DNA of 64,000 nt from Streptomyces sp. HUAS MG91 (GCF_040529335.1 NZ_CP159534.1:6448001-6512000); one strand, 5' to 3'. Shown: positions 47,623-56,042, counted from the first letter of the stretch. Program-made: numbers and translations. Notes: generated by a model from the letters alone, not told the origin.

Positions 47623-47631
47623 GGTGGATGC

Positions 47632-48789
47632 ATGGGCAACTTCTCGCTCGACCCCGGTCAGCAGGCCCGGCGCGCGGAGCTGCGCGACCTCGCCCGGCGG
47701 CACCTGGCGCCCCTCGCGGAGAAGGGCGAACCGGGCCGGATTAACCGCCCGCTCGTCGCCGAACTCGGCCGGCTCGGCCTCCTGGACCGCCTGTTCACCT
47801 CCGGCGCGCTCGATCTCTGCCTGATGCGCGAGTCGCTGGCCCAGGTGTCCACGGAGGCGGAGACGGCCCTGGCGCTGCAAGGGCTCGGCGCGCATCCCGT
47901 GCACGCGTACGGCACCGAGGCCCAGCGTGCGCGCTGGCTCCCCGAGGTCCGGACGGGCCGGGCGGTGGCGGCCTTCGCCCTGAGCGAGCCGGGCGCGGGC
48001 TCCGACGCGGCGGCCCTGGAGCTCAGGGCGGTCCCTCAGGGGCGCGGAGAACCGCGCGACGAGTTACGGCACGACGCACGGAGCTGGTTCCTCGACGGCG
48101 AGAAGACCTGGATCTCGAACGCCCCGGAAGCCGACTTCTACACCGTCTTCGCCCGCACCGGAGGCCCCGGGACCCGGGCCGCAGGCGTCACCGCCTTCCT
48201 GGTGCCGGCCGACCGCCCCGGCCTGAGCGGCACCCCGCTCGACATGCTCTCCCCGCACCCCATCGGCACCCTCACCTTCGCCGCCGTTCCGGTCACCGCC
48301 GACGACGTGCTCGGCGAGCCGGGCGGCGGCTTCCGCGTCGCCATGAACACCCTCAACCTCTTCCGGCCCAGCGTCGGCGCGTTCGCCGTCGGCATGGCGC
48401 AGGCCGCGCTCGACGCGACGCTCGCGCACACGGCCCGCCGCGAGGCGTTCGGCGGCCCGCTGAAGGACCTCCAGACCGTGGCCCACCAGGTCGCCGACAT
48501 GGCGCTGCGCGTCGAGTCCGCCCGCCTGATGGTGTACGCGGCGGCATCCGCGTACGACGAGGGCGCCGACGGCGTGCCGCGCCGGGCCGCGATGGCCAAA
48601 CTCCTCGCCACCGAGACGGCCCAGCACGTCGTCGACACGGCGGTCCAGCTCCACGGGGCGCGGGCCCTGCGCCGCGGCCACCTCCTGGAACACCTGTACC
48701 GGGAGGTGCGCGCGCCCCGGATCTACGAGGGCGCCTCGGAGGTCCAGCGTGCCGTCATCGCCCGCGAGCTGTACAAGGAGGCCCCCTGA
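47632..48789 (+). CDS. Acyl-CoA dehydrogenase family protein, with an inserted repeat
   Basis: The 385-residue flavoenzyme has the FAD motif FALSEPGAGSDAAALEL, the GEKTWISNAPEADFYTVF region, a helical C-terminal domain with VQLHGARALRRGHLLEHLYR and the RIYEGASEVQ end with the catalytic-type glutamate. Between LELRA and WFLDGEKTW lies an unusual arginine-rich stretch (VPQGRGEPRDELRHDARS), encoded by a copy of an interspersed repeat. It keeps the frame and falls in a surface loop. Oxidation of a CoA intermediate of the aromatic pathway is likely. The start is very close to the -10, so the mRNA may have almost no leader. Confidence 0.88.
   Translation: MGNFSLDPGQQARRAELRDLARRHLAPLAEKGEPGRINRPLVAELGRLGLLDRLFTSGALDLCLMRESLAQVSTEAETALALQGLGAHPVHAYGTEAQRARWLPEVRTGRAVAAFALSEPGAGSDAAALELRAVPQGRGEPRDELRHDARSWFLDGEKTWISNAPEADFYTVFARTGGPGTRAAGVTAFLVPADRPGLSGTPLDMLSPHPIGTLTFAAVPVTADDVLGEPGGGFRVAMNTLNLFRPSVGAFAVGMAQAALDATLAHTARREAFGGPLKDLQTVAHQVADMALRVESARLMVYAAASAYDEGADGVPRRAAMAKLLATETAQHVVDTAVQLHGARALRRGHLLEHLYREVRAPRIYEGASEVQRAVIARELYKEAP
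48032..48079 (+). repeat. Interspersed repeat copy inside the acyl-CoA dehydrogenase gene
   Basis: CCCTCAGGGGCGCGGAGAAC starts the element, which continues CGCGCGACGAGTTACGGC and ends near 48079. It shares GAACCGCGCGAC and its flanking pattern with the copy at 21829-21871. Here it lies within coding sequence without breaking the frame. Confidence 0.6.
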
Positions 48790-49193
48790 TGAGCCGCGAG
48801 CCGAACCGGGTGAACCCGCCCGAGCTCTCCCCGCCCACCGGCTTCTCGCACGCCGTCGTCGCCTCGGGCCGCCGCCTCGTGCTGCTCGCCGGGCAGACGG
48901 CCCTGGACACCGACGGCAAGATCGTGGGGGAGGACCTGCCCGCCCAGTTCACCCGCGCCCTCACCAACCTCCTCACCGCGCTGCGCCACGCGGGCGGCGC
49001 CCCGTCCGACCTGGCCCGCGTCACCGTGTACGCGACGGACGTGGCCGACTACCGGGCGCACGCCCGTGAACTCGGCGCCATCTGGCAGCGGTTGGCGGGC
49101 CGCGACTATCCCGCGATGGCGGTGATCGGGGTGACCCGGCTCTGGGACGAGGAGGCCCTGGTCGAACTGGACGGCACCGCGGTCCTGCCCTGA
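48789..49193 (+). CDS. RidA/YjgF family protein
   Basis: The 134-residue trimeric-fold protein has the RidA pattern: LVLLAGQTALDTDGKIVGEDLP in two parts, ALTNLLTALRHAGG, and a C-terminal strand with the conserved arginine (VIGVTRLWDEEALVELDG). RidA proteins hydrolyse enamine or imine intermediates. Its ATG overlaps the acyl-CoA dehydrogenase stop (TGATG), so it is coupled to the aromatic pathway. An enamine deaminase step would make sense if the substrate is 2-aminobenzoate, where the ring nitrogen must be released as ammonia. That is the main argument for an anthranilate rather than salicylate pathway. Confidence 0.87.
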   Translation: MSREPNRVNPPELSPPTGFSHAVVASGRRLVLLAGQTALDTDGKIVGEDLPAQFTRALTNLLTALRHAGGAPSDLARVTVYATDVADYRAHARELGAIWQRLAGRDYPAMAVIGVTRLWDEEALVELDGTAVLP

Positions 49194-49213
49194 CCCGTCG
49201 CCGCGCGGGCGCG

Positions 49214-50212
49214 TCAGGGAGCCTGCGGCACCCGGAATCGCCGCCGGTACTCGGTCGGTGTCGTGCTCAGCCGCCGTCTGAACGCCCGTACGAGCGTGTC
49301 CACCGTCCCGAACCCGCAGACGGCCGCGACCCGTTCGAGCGTGGCGTCCGACGACTCCAGCTCGTGCCGGGCCTTCTCCACCCGCACCGACTCGATGTAC
49401 GCGTGCGGGGTCGTGCCCAGCTCCGTCTTGAAGAGCCGGGTCAGATGCCGGTCGCTGACATGCGCGTACGCGGCCAGGTCGGAGACCGTCAGCGGCTCGG
49501 CGACACGGCGCAGGATGTGGTGGCGCAGATCCTCGATGCGCCGTGTCGTGGAGACCTGCTCCAGCGGCACGCTGAACTGGCTCTGCCCGCTGGGGCGTTT
49601 GAGGTACATGACGAGCTGGCGGGCGACGCGCAGGGCGACCGCCTCGCCGAGGTCGTCGGCGATCAGCGCGAGGGAGAGGTCGAGGCAGGCGCTGATCCCG
49701 GCGCCCGTCCACACATTGTCCTCGCGGATGAAGATCGGGTCGGCGTCGACCTCCACCTCCGGGTGATCGGCGGCCAGTTGGGCCGCCGTCGACCAGTGGG
49801 TGGTGGCCCGCTTGCCGTCGAGCAGACCCGCCGCCGCGAGCAGGTGCGCGCCCACGCACACCGAGGTGATCCGGTGCGTCCGCGCGGCGAGCACCTTCAC
49901 CCACTCGACCAGGGCGGGATCGACGAGCGGCCGCGCCCGGTGCTCCGCGTCGAGCTCCACCGCACCGGGCACGATCAGCGTGTCGATCGCCCCGGCCGCG
50001 ACGTCGGCGAAGGTGCGGTCCGGCAGGACGCGCACGCCCGCGCCGGTCCTGACCGGATCCAGGGTCTCGGCGGCGAGCACCACCTCGTACCCCGCGGCCG
50101 CGTCCGTCTCGCGCAGGGCGAGCGAGAACACCTCCGGAGGGCCCGTGACATCGAGCAGGTCGGCCCCCTCGAAGAGCACGATGACGATCAGTCGCCCGGC
50201 CGTGTCCGCCAC
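49214..50212 (-). CDS. GlxA family AraC-type regulator (DJ-1/PfpI plus HTH)
   Basis: The 332-residue regulator's N-terminal 190 residues are a DJ-1/PfpI-like domain (IVIVLFEGADLLDVTGPPEVF, VCVGAHLLAAAGLLDGKRATTHW). The C-terminal 100 are an AraC helix-turn-helix pair (LTVSDLAAYAHVSDRHLTRLFKTEL, VAAVCGFGTVDTLVRAFRR). The cysteine of the first domain (SVCVGAH) is kept. The GTG at 50212 follows GGGAGG, which decides the start. It is divergent from the isochorismatase pair, its likely target, across a 142-base gap with paired GACGTCA motifs. Confidence 0.9.
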   Translation of the reverse strand: MADTAGRLIVIVLFEGADLLDVTGPPEVFSLALRETDAAAGYEVVLAAETLDPVRTGAGVRVLPDRTFADVAAGAIDTLIVPGAVELDAEHRARPLVDPALVEWVKVLAARTHRITSVCVGAHLLAAAGLLDGKRATTHWSTAAQLAADHPEVEVDADPIFIREDNVWTGAGISACLDLSLALIADDLGEAVALRVARQLVMYLKRPSGQSQFSVPLEQVSTTRRIEDLRHHILRRVAEPLTVSDLAAYAHVSDRHLTRLFKTELGTTPHAYIESVRVEKARHELESSDATLERVAAVCGFGTVDTLVRAFRRRLSTTPTEYRRRFRVPQAP

Positions 50213-50251
50213 AGTTCCTCCCGTACGCCGCATGTCGGTATCTGCATGTTA

Positions 50252-50270
50252 GACGTCATTGCCGACGTCA
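50252..50270. promoter_or_regulatory. Direct GACGTCA repeats in the AraC/hydrolase gap
   Basis: GACGTCA occurs at 50252-50258 and 50264-50270, a 12-base period, upstream of a CATAGC -10-like element near 50280. The location suits the binding site of the divergent AraC-type regulator. Confidence 0.35.
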
Positions 50271-50354
50271 CAGCCGGGTCATAGCGTGGTGGACACGGCC
50301 CGGACGAACACCGCGGGCCGGTCTCTCCCACGTTCTTCCGAAGGCGGTACACCC

Positions 50355-50939
50355 ATGTCCCGAACCACGCTGCGCGAGCTGAACGGCCTCGACCAGGCGC
50401 CCGCGAAGCTGGCCGACTCGACGCTGATCCTGATCGACTTCCAGAACACCTACACCCAGGGCGTCATGGAACTCGACGGCTGGGAGAAGTCCCTCGACGC
50501 CGCCGCGCAGCTGCTGGCCCGGGCCCGCGAGGCAGGCACCAAGGTCGTGCACGTCATCAACGACGGCGGCGAGGGCACCCCGTACGACATCCGGGCGGAG
50601 ATCGGCCAGATCCACCCCAAGGTCGCGCCCGTCGACGGCGAGGCGGTCGTCGTGAAGCAGGCCCCGAACGCGTTCGTCGGCACCGACCTCGACACGCACC
50701 TCAAGGAGGGCCAGGACGTCGTCATCGCGGGCTGGATGACCCACATGTGCGTGGCGTTCACCGCCCAGGGCGCGTTCCTCAACGGCAACCGCCCCACCGT
50801 CGTCGCCGAGGCCACCGCGACCCGCTCGCTCCCGGTCGCGGGCACCGACCTCGACGCCTGCCAGGTGCACTACAGCGCCCTCGCCACCATCGCCGACCTG
50901 TACGGGGTCGTGGTTCCCACGCAGAAGGAGATCGTCTGA
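50355..50939 (+). CDS. Cytosolic isochorismatase-fold cysteine hydrolase
   Basis: The 194-residue protein has the catalytic triad of the isochorismatase-like superfamily: D28 (LILIDFQNTY), K101 (VVVKQAPNAF) and C132 (GWMTHMCVAF). It lacks a signal peptide. Members hydrolyse amides such as nicotinamide, N-carbamoyl compounds or ureido acids. Its stop overlaps the start of a paralogue that carries a lipoprotein signal, so the two are made together. The GlxA-type regulator gene is divergent. The substrate is unknown. Confidence 0.9.
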   Translation: MSRTTLRELNGLDQAPAKLADSTLILIDFQNTYTQGVMELDGWEKSLDAAAQLLARAREAGTKVVHVINDGGEGTPYDIRAEIGQIHPKVAPVDGEAVVVKQAPNAFVGTDLDTHLKEGQDVVIAGWMTHMCVAFTAQGAFLNGNRPTVVAEATATRSLPVAGTDLDACQVHYSALATIADLYGVVVPTQKEIV

Positions 50940-51664
50940 TGAAGCTGGTCCGTTCGGCCGCCGCGCTGGGCGCCGCCGCCGTGCTCGCGGCCACCCTGAC
51001 GGCCTGCGGCGGCAGCTCCGAGGCCGCCACCCGCACCGACGCCGCCGCGAGCCGCGAGAAGGGGCACGAGAAGAACTACGCGAAGGACACGACGACGCTG
51101 CGGCAGCTGATGAAGCTGGACGAGACGCCGGCGAAGCTGTCCGACGCCACGCTCGTCCTCGTCGACTACCAGAACGTGTACACCGGCGGCACGATGGAGC
51201 TCACCGGCTGGCGCGAGGCGGTCAAGAACACCAAGACCCTCCTGGAGCGGGCCCGCAAGGCGCACACGCCCGTCGTCCACATCGTGGAGAAGGGCTACGA
51301 CCTGAAGTCGAAGGCGGGCCAGATCATCCCGGCGCTCAAGCCGGCCAAGGGCGAGACCGTCGTCGAGAAGGCCGTCCCCAACGGCTTCCACGACACGAAC
51401 CTCGACGCGGTGCTCAAGAGGACCGGCCGCAAGAACGTCATCATCGCCGGCTTCATGACCCACATGTGCACCCTGTTCACCACCGAGGGCGCCGTCTACA
51501 ACGGCTACCGCCCGACCGTGATCGGCGACGCCTCCGCGACGCGCCCGCTGCCCGTCAACGGCAATCCGCGGGGCATCCCCGCCCAGCAGGTCCACGAGGC
51601 GGCACTCGCCACGATCCAGGACCGCTTCGGCGTCGTCGTGCCCAAGCAGCGCGACCTCAAGTAG
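50939..51664 (+). CDS. Lipoprotein isochorismatase-fold hydrolase, paralogue of the preceding gene
   Basis: The 241-residue protein starts with a lipoprotein signal: MKLVRSAAALGAAAVLAATL followed by TACGG, lipobox cysteine C23. A linker and an isochorismatase-like domain clearly related to the gene before it follow (TTLRQLMKLDETPAKLSDAT aligned with its TTLRELNGLDQAPAKLADST). The triad D, K and C is kept in LVLVDYQNVY, VVEKAVPNGF and GFMTHMCTLF. It should be anchored outside the membrane. A ribosome site AAGGAG and a TGATG overlap couple it to the cytosolic enzyme. A terminator follows 22 bases after the stop. Confidence 0.9.
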   Translation: MKLVRSAAALGAAAVLAATLTACGGSSEAATRTDAAASREKGHEKNYAKDTTTLRQLMKLDETPAKLSDATLVLVDYQNVYTGGTMELTGWREAVKNTKTLLERARKAHTPVVHIVEKGYDLKSKAGQIIPALKPAKGETVVEKAVPNGFHDTNLDAVLKRTGRKNVIIAGFMTHMCTLFTTEGAVYNGYRPTVIGDASATRPLPVNGNPRGIPAQQVHEAALATIQDRFGVVVPKQRDLK

Positions 51665-51686
51665 CCCACGGCTCAAGCACGTTCGG

Positions 51687-51714
51687 CAGGGAAGGGGCCG
51701 CGGCCCTTTCCCTG
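51687..51714 (+). terminator. Terminator after the isochorismatase pair
   Basis: The 14-base arms CAGGGAAGGGGCCG (51687-51700) and CGGCCCTTTCCCTG (51701-51714) pair with one G-T wobble. The inner bases would form the loop. It ends the two-gene hydrolase operon. Confidence 0.8.
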
Positions 51715-51725
51715 CTCATCTCTGC

Positions 51726-51792
51726 GCCCCCCAACCCCCCTCACCCCCCCATCCCCCCAATCCCCCCATCCCCCCAACCGAAGGTTCCCCCC
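51726..51792. repeat. C-rich tract with seven runs of six or more C (G-quadruplex potential on the minus strand)
   Basis: Between 51726 and 51792 there are seven C6-C7 runs. The first six are separated by only two or three bases (AA, TCA, AT, AAT, AT). The seventh is 11 bases further on. The minus strand is therefore a near-ideal G-quadruplex sequence, and the plus strand could form an i-motif. It lies in the leader of the Tat-exported protein gene. Confidence 0.9.
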
Positions 51793-51836
51793 ATGACCGA
51801 TCGACAGCTCTCGACATCCCTATGGAGAAAACGAAG

Positions 51837-52955
51837 ATGGCTACGCGCAGAGGCTTTATAGGTGGCGCCACCGGTGTCGGTACGGCGGCCCTGCTCGGCT
51901 ACTCGGCGACCCCGAGCGCCGCGGACACCGTGACCGCGACGGCGGTCACCCAGACGCAGGCGCGCGAGTCGATGTTCGCGGTGAACGCGGGCATGCGCGC
52001 CAACTACGCCACCCTAAAAGCCGAGTTGATCAAGCACCTCTCCCCGGTGGTCGTCGTCCAGAACGACGCCAAGGGCGGCCGGTTCACCCTCGTGACCCAG
52101 GACGGGCAGGAGTCCGTCAACCCCGTCTCGCAGACCTTCGAGCTGGCGAAGTCCATCGCCCACACCCCGCTCGGCATCTTCTCGGTCATCGCCTCCTACC
52201 TCGCCGACAAGATCCCCAACCTGCCGAACGCCGATCGCATCGACCCGCACGACCTCGTGATGGTCGCCTACAACGACGACGCGTCCACGGCGTGGATCGA
52301 GCCCCTGAAGGCCTACGCGGCCAAGCTCTCCACCGCCCGGACGAACCTGCCCGCCGCCGGACTCCCGGCCGCGCTCCAGACGTCCTGCGCGACGATCCTC
52401 GACGGCGCCCTCGCCTTCATCAAGACCTCCGTCGCCGCCAAGCACTTCGACATGGCGTCGTTCGAGCAGTTCTCCGGCAGCGTCTACCCGGCCATCCGCA
52501 CCAACATGGAGCACGCCTCGCAGGCCCAGATCAAGGGCGTGCAGGACATCATGAAGACCTGGCGCGCCAAGGTCGGCGAGACGGCGTGGGCGGACCTGTA
52601 CTGCGTGGTGATCTCGCAGTGGACCACCAGCGTCCTCAACCAGAACACCATCATCATCAAGGACTGCATGAACGCGGCGAAGGTCGCCACCCACCTGATC
52701 GACCTGCCCGGCCTGGAGCCGCCGGCGGACCCGATCTTCACCGCGCTCGACAACCTCGCCCGCATCGTGCAGGACAACATCGCCGCGGAGATGGTCTTCC
52801 CCAAGGACACCGTGGTCGCCGACGCCCTCAAGGGCCAGCAGGACCTGCTCTCCGACGAGATCCTCAAGCAGCTCGGCAGCAACAACGTGACGGCGCAGGC
52901 CGCACCGCTCTACAACACGGTCGCCACCCCGGGGGTGTGCCCGGTCCGCAAGTAG
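51837..52955 (+). CDS. Tat-exported protein of unknown function
   Basis: The 372-residue protein has a twin-arginine signal (ATRRGFIGGATGVGTAALLG) and a cleavage region around PSAADT. The mature part is mostly helical with repeated SPVVVV, TFELAKSIAHTPLGIFSV and DMASFEQFSGSVYPAIRT stretches and four cysteines. I do not recognise a family. The ATG at 51837 is favoured because GGAG lies at good distance. An ATG 15 bases earlier lacks a site. The leader holds the C-rich tract. A strong shared terminator follows the stop. Confidence 0.8.
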   Translation: MATRRGFIGGATGVGTAALLGYSATPSAADTVTATAVTQTQARESMFAVNAGMRANYATLKAELIKHLSPVVVVQNDAKGGRFTLVTQDGQESVNPVSQTFELAKSIAHTPLGIFSVIASYLADKIPNLPNADRIDPHDLVMVAYNDDASTAWIEPLKAYAAKLSTARTNLPAAGLPAALQTSCATILDGALAFIKTSVAAKHFDMASFEQFSGSVYPAIRTNMEHASQAQIKGVQDIMKTWRAKVGETAWADLYCVVISQWTTSVLNQNTIIIKDCMNAAKVATHLIDLPGLEPPADPIFTALDNLARIVQDNIAAEMVFPKDTVVADALKGQQDLLSDEILKQLGSNNVTAQAAPLYNTVATPGVCPVRK

Positions 52956-52964
52956 CCGAACGCG

Positions 52965-53005
52965 CCGCGGCGGCTCCTCCCGGAGGGGTGGGGGAGCCGC
53001 CGCGG
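52965..53005. terminator. Bidirectional terminator between convergent genes
   Basis: Perfect 13-base arms CCGCGGCGGCTCC (52965-52977) and GGAGCCGCCGCGG (52993-53005) separate the Tat-exported protein gene from the convergent ABC permease gene. Confidence 0.85.
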
Positions 53006-53036
53006 TCCTGTCGGGCCGGGATCCGGCGGACCGTGC

Positions 53037-55241
53037 CTAATCGGCCGACGGGCGCCATCGTTCGGCAGCGCGCGCGGCAGCCTGACCGCCGAGGACACCC
53101 ACCAGCACCGCGAGCACGGCGCAGCCGGCCAACGCCGCGCCGAGGACGCCCCAACTGAAGGTGCCCTCCTGCACCATGGCGATGAAGAAGACGGAGTGCC
53201 ACGCGGTGACGATGCCGGCCAGAACGGTCGAGAGCAGCAGCGGGACGGTCAGGTGCCACACCGTCACCCGCCGGTAGATCCGACGGCTGCCCGTCAGGAC
53301 GGCGAGGGGCGCCAGTACGCGGCTGACGCGCATGAATTCCGCCGCGGCACTGAGCGCGCCGGTCAGCAGCAACAGTGCCAGGCCCAGTGAGCCGAACAGC
53401 AGGACCCAGTTGTTGAGTCGCTCCTTGTTCGACGCGCCCACCAGCCAGTTCTCTCCGAGGGTTTCCGCGTTCACGGCAGGGACGACGGCGTACGCCGCCT
53501 TTTCCACCTGGACCCTCTGCCCTTCCCGCGGCGCCACGACGATCAGCTCGCCGTAGAGCCTGTTCACCCGCGGCTCGGCGGGAGCTTTCTGGATGCGCAG
53601 ATTCTGTCCGTACCAGTCGCGCAGCTCGGCGACCCGTGGGTCGCCGCTGACGGCGGGACGGGGTGCGGACGGGCAGTTCATGCCCAACGAACGCAGCGTT
53701 TCGCACGAGCCCCGCATCAGCGGTGCGCCGGCGGACGGGTCCGTGTCGAGGACGAGGATCCGGGATCCGTCAGGAACGGTGCGGGACAGGGTGGTGATGT
53801 CGGCAGGGGTGAGAGACCGGCTTCTGACGCTCACGACGCGGTCTCCGATGCGCTCCTCGGAAGCGCGCGCCGCGGCGGCCTTCTCCCCGAGCCGGCTGTT
53901 CCAGACCTGGATCTGGCAGACGAGCCCGAGGCCGATGACCATCGCGATGGCCAGGCGCACCACGACGCCGGGGTGTTCGACGGTCCAGCGTCCACCGATC
54001 AGCCGGCCCGGGCGGCCCTTCCGGAAACCCCAGGAGGCGATCGCCCGGCCCAGCCTGCGTCCGGCGGCGGCCGCCACCGAGGGCAGCAGGGCCCACATGA
54101 CGACGGTGCCGACCACGAACGCGGCGAGTCCCGGTGTGCCGCTCAGATACTGGCTGAGGGCGATGACGGCGACGGCCGTGCCGCACCCGAGCAGGCGCCA
54201 ACGGGGGATCTCCGAGGAGAAGGACCGAGGACGTGTGCTGGTCCCGCTGCGGCCGACCCGGTGGAGGCACACCACCACGCTCAGGACGACGACGAGGGAC
54301 AGCACAAGAGCGAGGAGCAGGGCGGGCCACGCGGTGCGAACGTCGTCGCTGTCCAGCAGGTACCCGGTGGGAGGGATCCGCACATCCGTCGCGAGTACGG
54401 CGGTCAGCGGAAGCACCGCGGCGGTCGTGCCGATCGCCGCGGGCAGGAGCGCTTCGCCGGTGTTGACGATCGCACGGTGCCGCCAGGTCCCGCCGAGCGC
54501 CTGGAGGAGGCCGCTCCGGCGGTCGCGGGTGCGCGAGCCGACGCGCGCGGCCACGACGAGCAGGGCGAGCGCCGGGAGCCCGGTCAGTGCTCCGAGGGTG
54601 AGGAGTACCTGGCTGAGCGGGCGGGAGTTGAGCGTCTCACCCATCGGGAAACTCTGGCCGAAGCCCTGGATCTCGAACCACAGCTCCTTGCGGTCGCGGG
54701 CGCTGGGCTCGTGTACGGGCCTGACGTAGGCGAGGCGTTCGGAGGGGGAGACCAGGCCGTCCTTGCCGATGGTGCCGGCGAAGTGGCCGTAGCGACGGGT
54801 GATCTGATCCGCCGCTCCCTGGCGGACCAGTTCCGGGGAGAGCACGGCCTGGCCGGGAGCGGGCCAGCGGTCGAGGCCGGGCGGCAGCGCGGCCCCGGGG
54901 GTGAGCGGGTCGATGTAGACGACGCTGTGCTGTACCTCGCCGACGGCGTCGAAGGACTCCCGCCACAGTGCCTCGGCGTGCCGGTGGTCGGTGAGGATCG
55001 GCCCCCGGGCCTGTTCCCTCAGCGCACGCCCGTCGTAGGTGGCGACCGCCACCGCGGCGCCCAGGGCGACCGAGGCGACGCACAGGGAGGCGAGCAGGAG
55101 TGCCCAGAAGCGAAGGCGGTCTCCGGGTGTGCCACGGCCTGCGGCACAGCCGATGCGGAACAGCTGCCACACCAGCCGTCCGCCGGGCCGTTGACGACGA
55201 ACGCCGGATTCCGGGCGCCGGGTCTCGGCGGCGACGCTCAT
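53037..55241 (-). CDS. Large ABC permease, FtsX-like
   Basis: The 734-residue membrane protein has an N-terminal helix, a large extracytoplasmic domain (about residues 70-220, ending SFPMGETLNSRPLSQVLLTL), several helices, a second extracytoplasmic domain (about 470-600, with two cysteines in RGSCETLRSLGMNCP) and a final group of helices (FGSLGLALLLLTGALSAAAE). This two-domain layout is seen in FtsX-family permeases such as those linked to secreted bacteriocins. The ATG overlaps the ATPase gene stop. It works with that ATPase and, by operon context, with the secreted small protein upstream. Confidence 0.85.
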   Translation of the reverse strand: MSVAAETRRPESGVRRQRPGGRLVWQLFRIGCAAGRGTPGDRLRFWALLLASLCVASVALGAAVAVATYDGRALREQARGPILTDHRHAEALWRESFDAVGEVQHSVVYIDPLTPGAALPPGLDRWPAPGQAVLSPELVRQGAADQITRRYGHFAGTIGKDGLVSPSERLAYVRPVHEPSARDRKELWFEIQGFGQSFPMGETLNSRPLSQVLLTLGALTGLPALALLVVAARVGSRTRDRRSGLLQALGGTWRHRAIVNTGEALLPAAIGTTAAVLPLTAVLATDVRIPPTGYLLDSDDVRTAWPALLLALVLSLVVVLSVVVCLHRVGRSGTSTRPRSFSSEIPRWRLLGCGTAVAVIALSQYLSGTPGLAAFVVGTVVMWALLPSVAAAAGRRLGRAIASWGFRKGRPGRLIGGRWTVEHPGVVVRLAIAMVIGLGLVCQIQVWNSRLGEKAAAARASEERIGDRVVSVRSRSLTPADITTLSRTVPDGSRILVLDTDPSAGAPLMRGSCETLRSLGMNCPSAPRPAVSGDPRVAELRDWYGQNLRIQKAPAEPRVNRLYGELIVVAPREGQRVQVEKAAYAVVPAVNAETLGENWLVGASNKERLNNWVLLFGSLGLALLLLTGALSAAAEFMRVSRVLAPLAVLTGSRRIYRRVTVWHLTVPLLLSTVLAGIVTAWHSVFFIAMVQEGTFSWGVLGAALAGCAVLAVLVGVLGGQAAARAAERWRPSAD

Positions 55242-55924
55242 ACGTGCGCCCCGTCCCGCAGTGTTCCGGCCGCGAGGTGCAGCGCCCGGTCGGCGCGGGC
55301 GGCGACCGCCGGGTCGTGGGTGACGACGAGGAGTGCGCAGCCCCGCCGGCGGGACATGTCGAACAGCACGTCGGCGACGGTCTCCCGGGCTTGGGGATCC
55401 AGGGCGCCGGTGGGTTCGTCGGCCAGCAGGACATGAGGGTCGGTGATCAGGGCGCGCGCGACCGCGGTCCGTTGGCGTTCTCCGCCGGACAGCATCCCGG
55501 TCGGCGTCCCTTCGTGGGGCACGCCCAGCTCGGAGAGGAGGTCTTGCGCCTGCCGATAGGCGCGGCGGTGGTCACCACCGCTCAGCAGGACGGGCAGAGC
55601 CACGTTCTCCACCGGAGTCAGTTCGGGCAGGAGCTCGCCGAACTGGAAGACCACGCCGATGTGTTGGCGGCGCGCCTTCGCCAACTGGGCGGAGGACAGC
55701 GCGGTGAGGTCCTGGCCCTGGATGTGCACCGATCCGGCGTCCGGTTTGATCAGGCCCATGATGCAGGTCAGCAGCGTGGACTTGCCGGATCCGCTCGGAC
55801 CGGTGACCGCCACCGACTCGCCGGAGGCGATCTCCAGGTCGACGTCGTCCAGCAGCAGCCGCTCGCCCAGCCGGTAGCTCAGCCCCTTCACCCGCAGACC
55901 GGTGGTGTTCCCGGCTGTAGCCAT
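55238..55924 (-). CDS. ABC ATPase partnering the large permease
   Basis: The 228-residue ATPase has Walker [13 protein letters not shown]-loop VVFQFGELLPELTPVENVAL, signature LSGGERQRTAVARAL, Walker [13 protein letters not shown] and switch VVTHDP, the LolD/MacB pattern. The ATG at 55924 follows AAGGAGAG, which decides against an ATG 18 codons upstream. Its stop overlaps the permease start (ATGA). A hairpin separates it from the secreted protein gene in front, which would allow more peptide than transporter to be made. Confidence 0.9.
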   Translation of the reverse strand: MATAGNTTGLRVKGLSYRLGERLLLDDVDLEIASGESVAVTGPSGSGKSTLLTCIMGLIKPDAGSVHIQGQDLTALSSAQLAKARRQHIGVVFQFGELLPELTPVENVALPVLLSGGDHRRAYRQAQDLLSELGVPHEGTPTGMLSGGERQRTAVARALITDPHVLLADEPTGALDPQARETVADVLFDMSRRRGCALLVVTHDPAVAARADRALHLAAGTLRDGAHV

Positions 55925-55986
55925 GCTGTGCACTCTCCTTCGATCCCGTTCCGTGCCGGGATGTGCTCGCGATGACACGACAGAGC

Positions 55987-56020
55987 CGCCGGGGCGACCG
56001 TGACAGGCCGACCCCGGCGG
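55987..56020 (-). terminator. Hairpin between secreted-protein gene and ABC genes
   Basis: Perfect 9-base arms CCGCCGGGG (55987-55995) and CCCCGGCGG (56012-56020) lie 22 bases after the end of the secreted protein gene. As a partial terminator it would set a high ratio of secreted protein to transporter. Confidence 0.65.
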
Positions 56021-56042
56021 AGACTCACGCTAGTTCCCTGGC

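Noticed and set aside
51793..51861. 22-codon upstream frame (MTDRQLSTSLWRKRRWLR and so on) overlapping the Tat gene start
   Set aside because: It could be a leader peptide, but the ribosome site is weak and nothing else supports expression.
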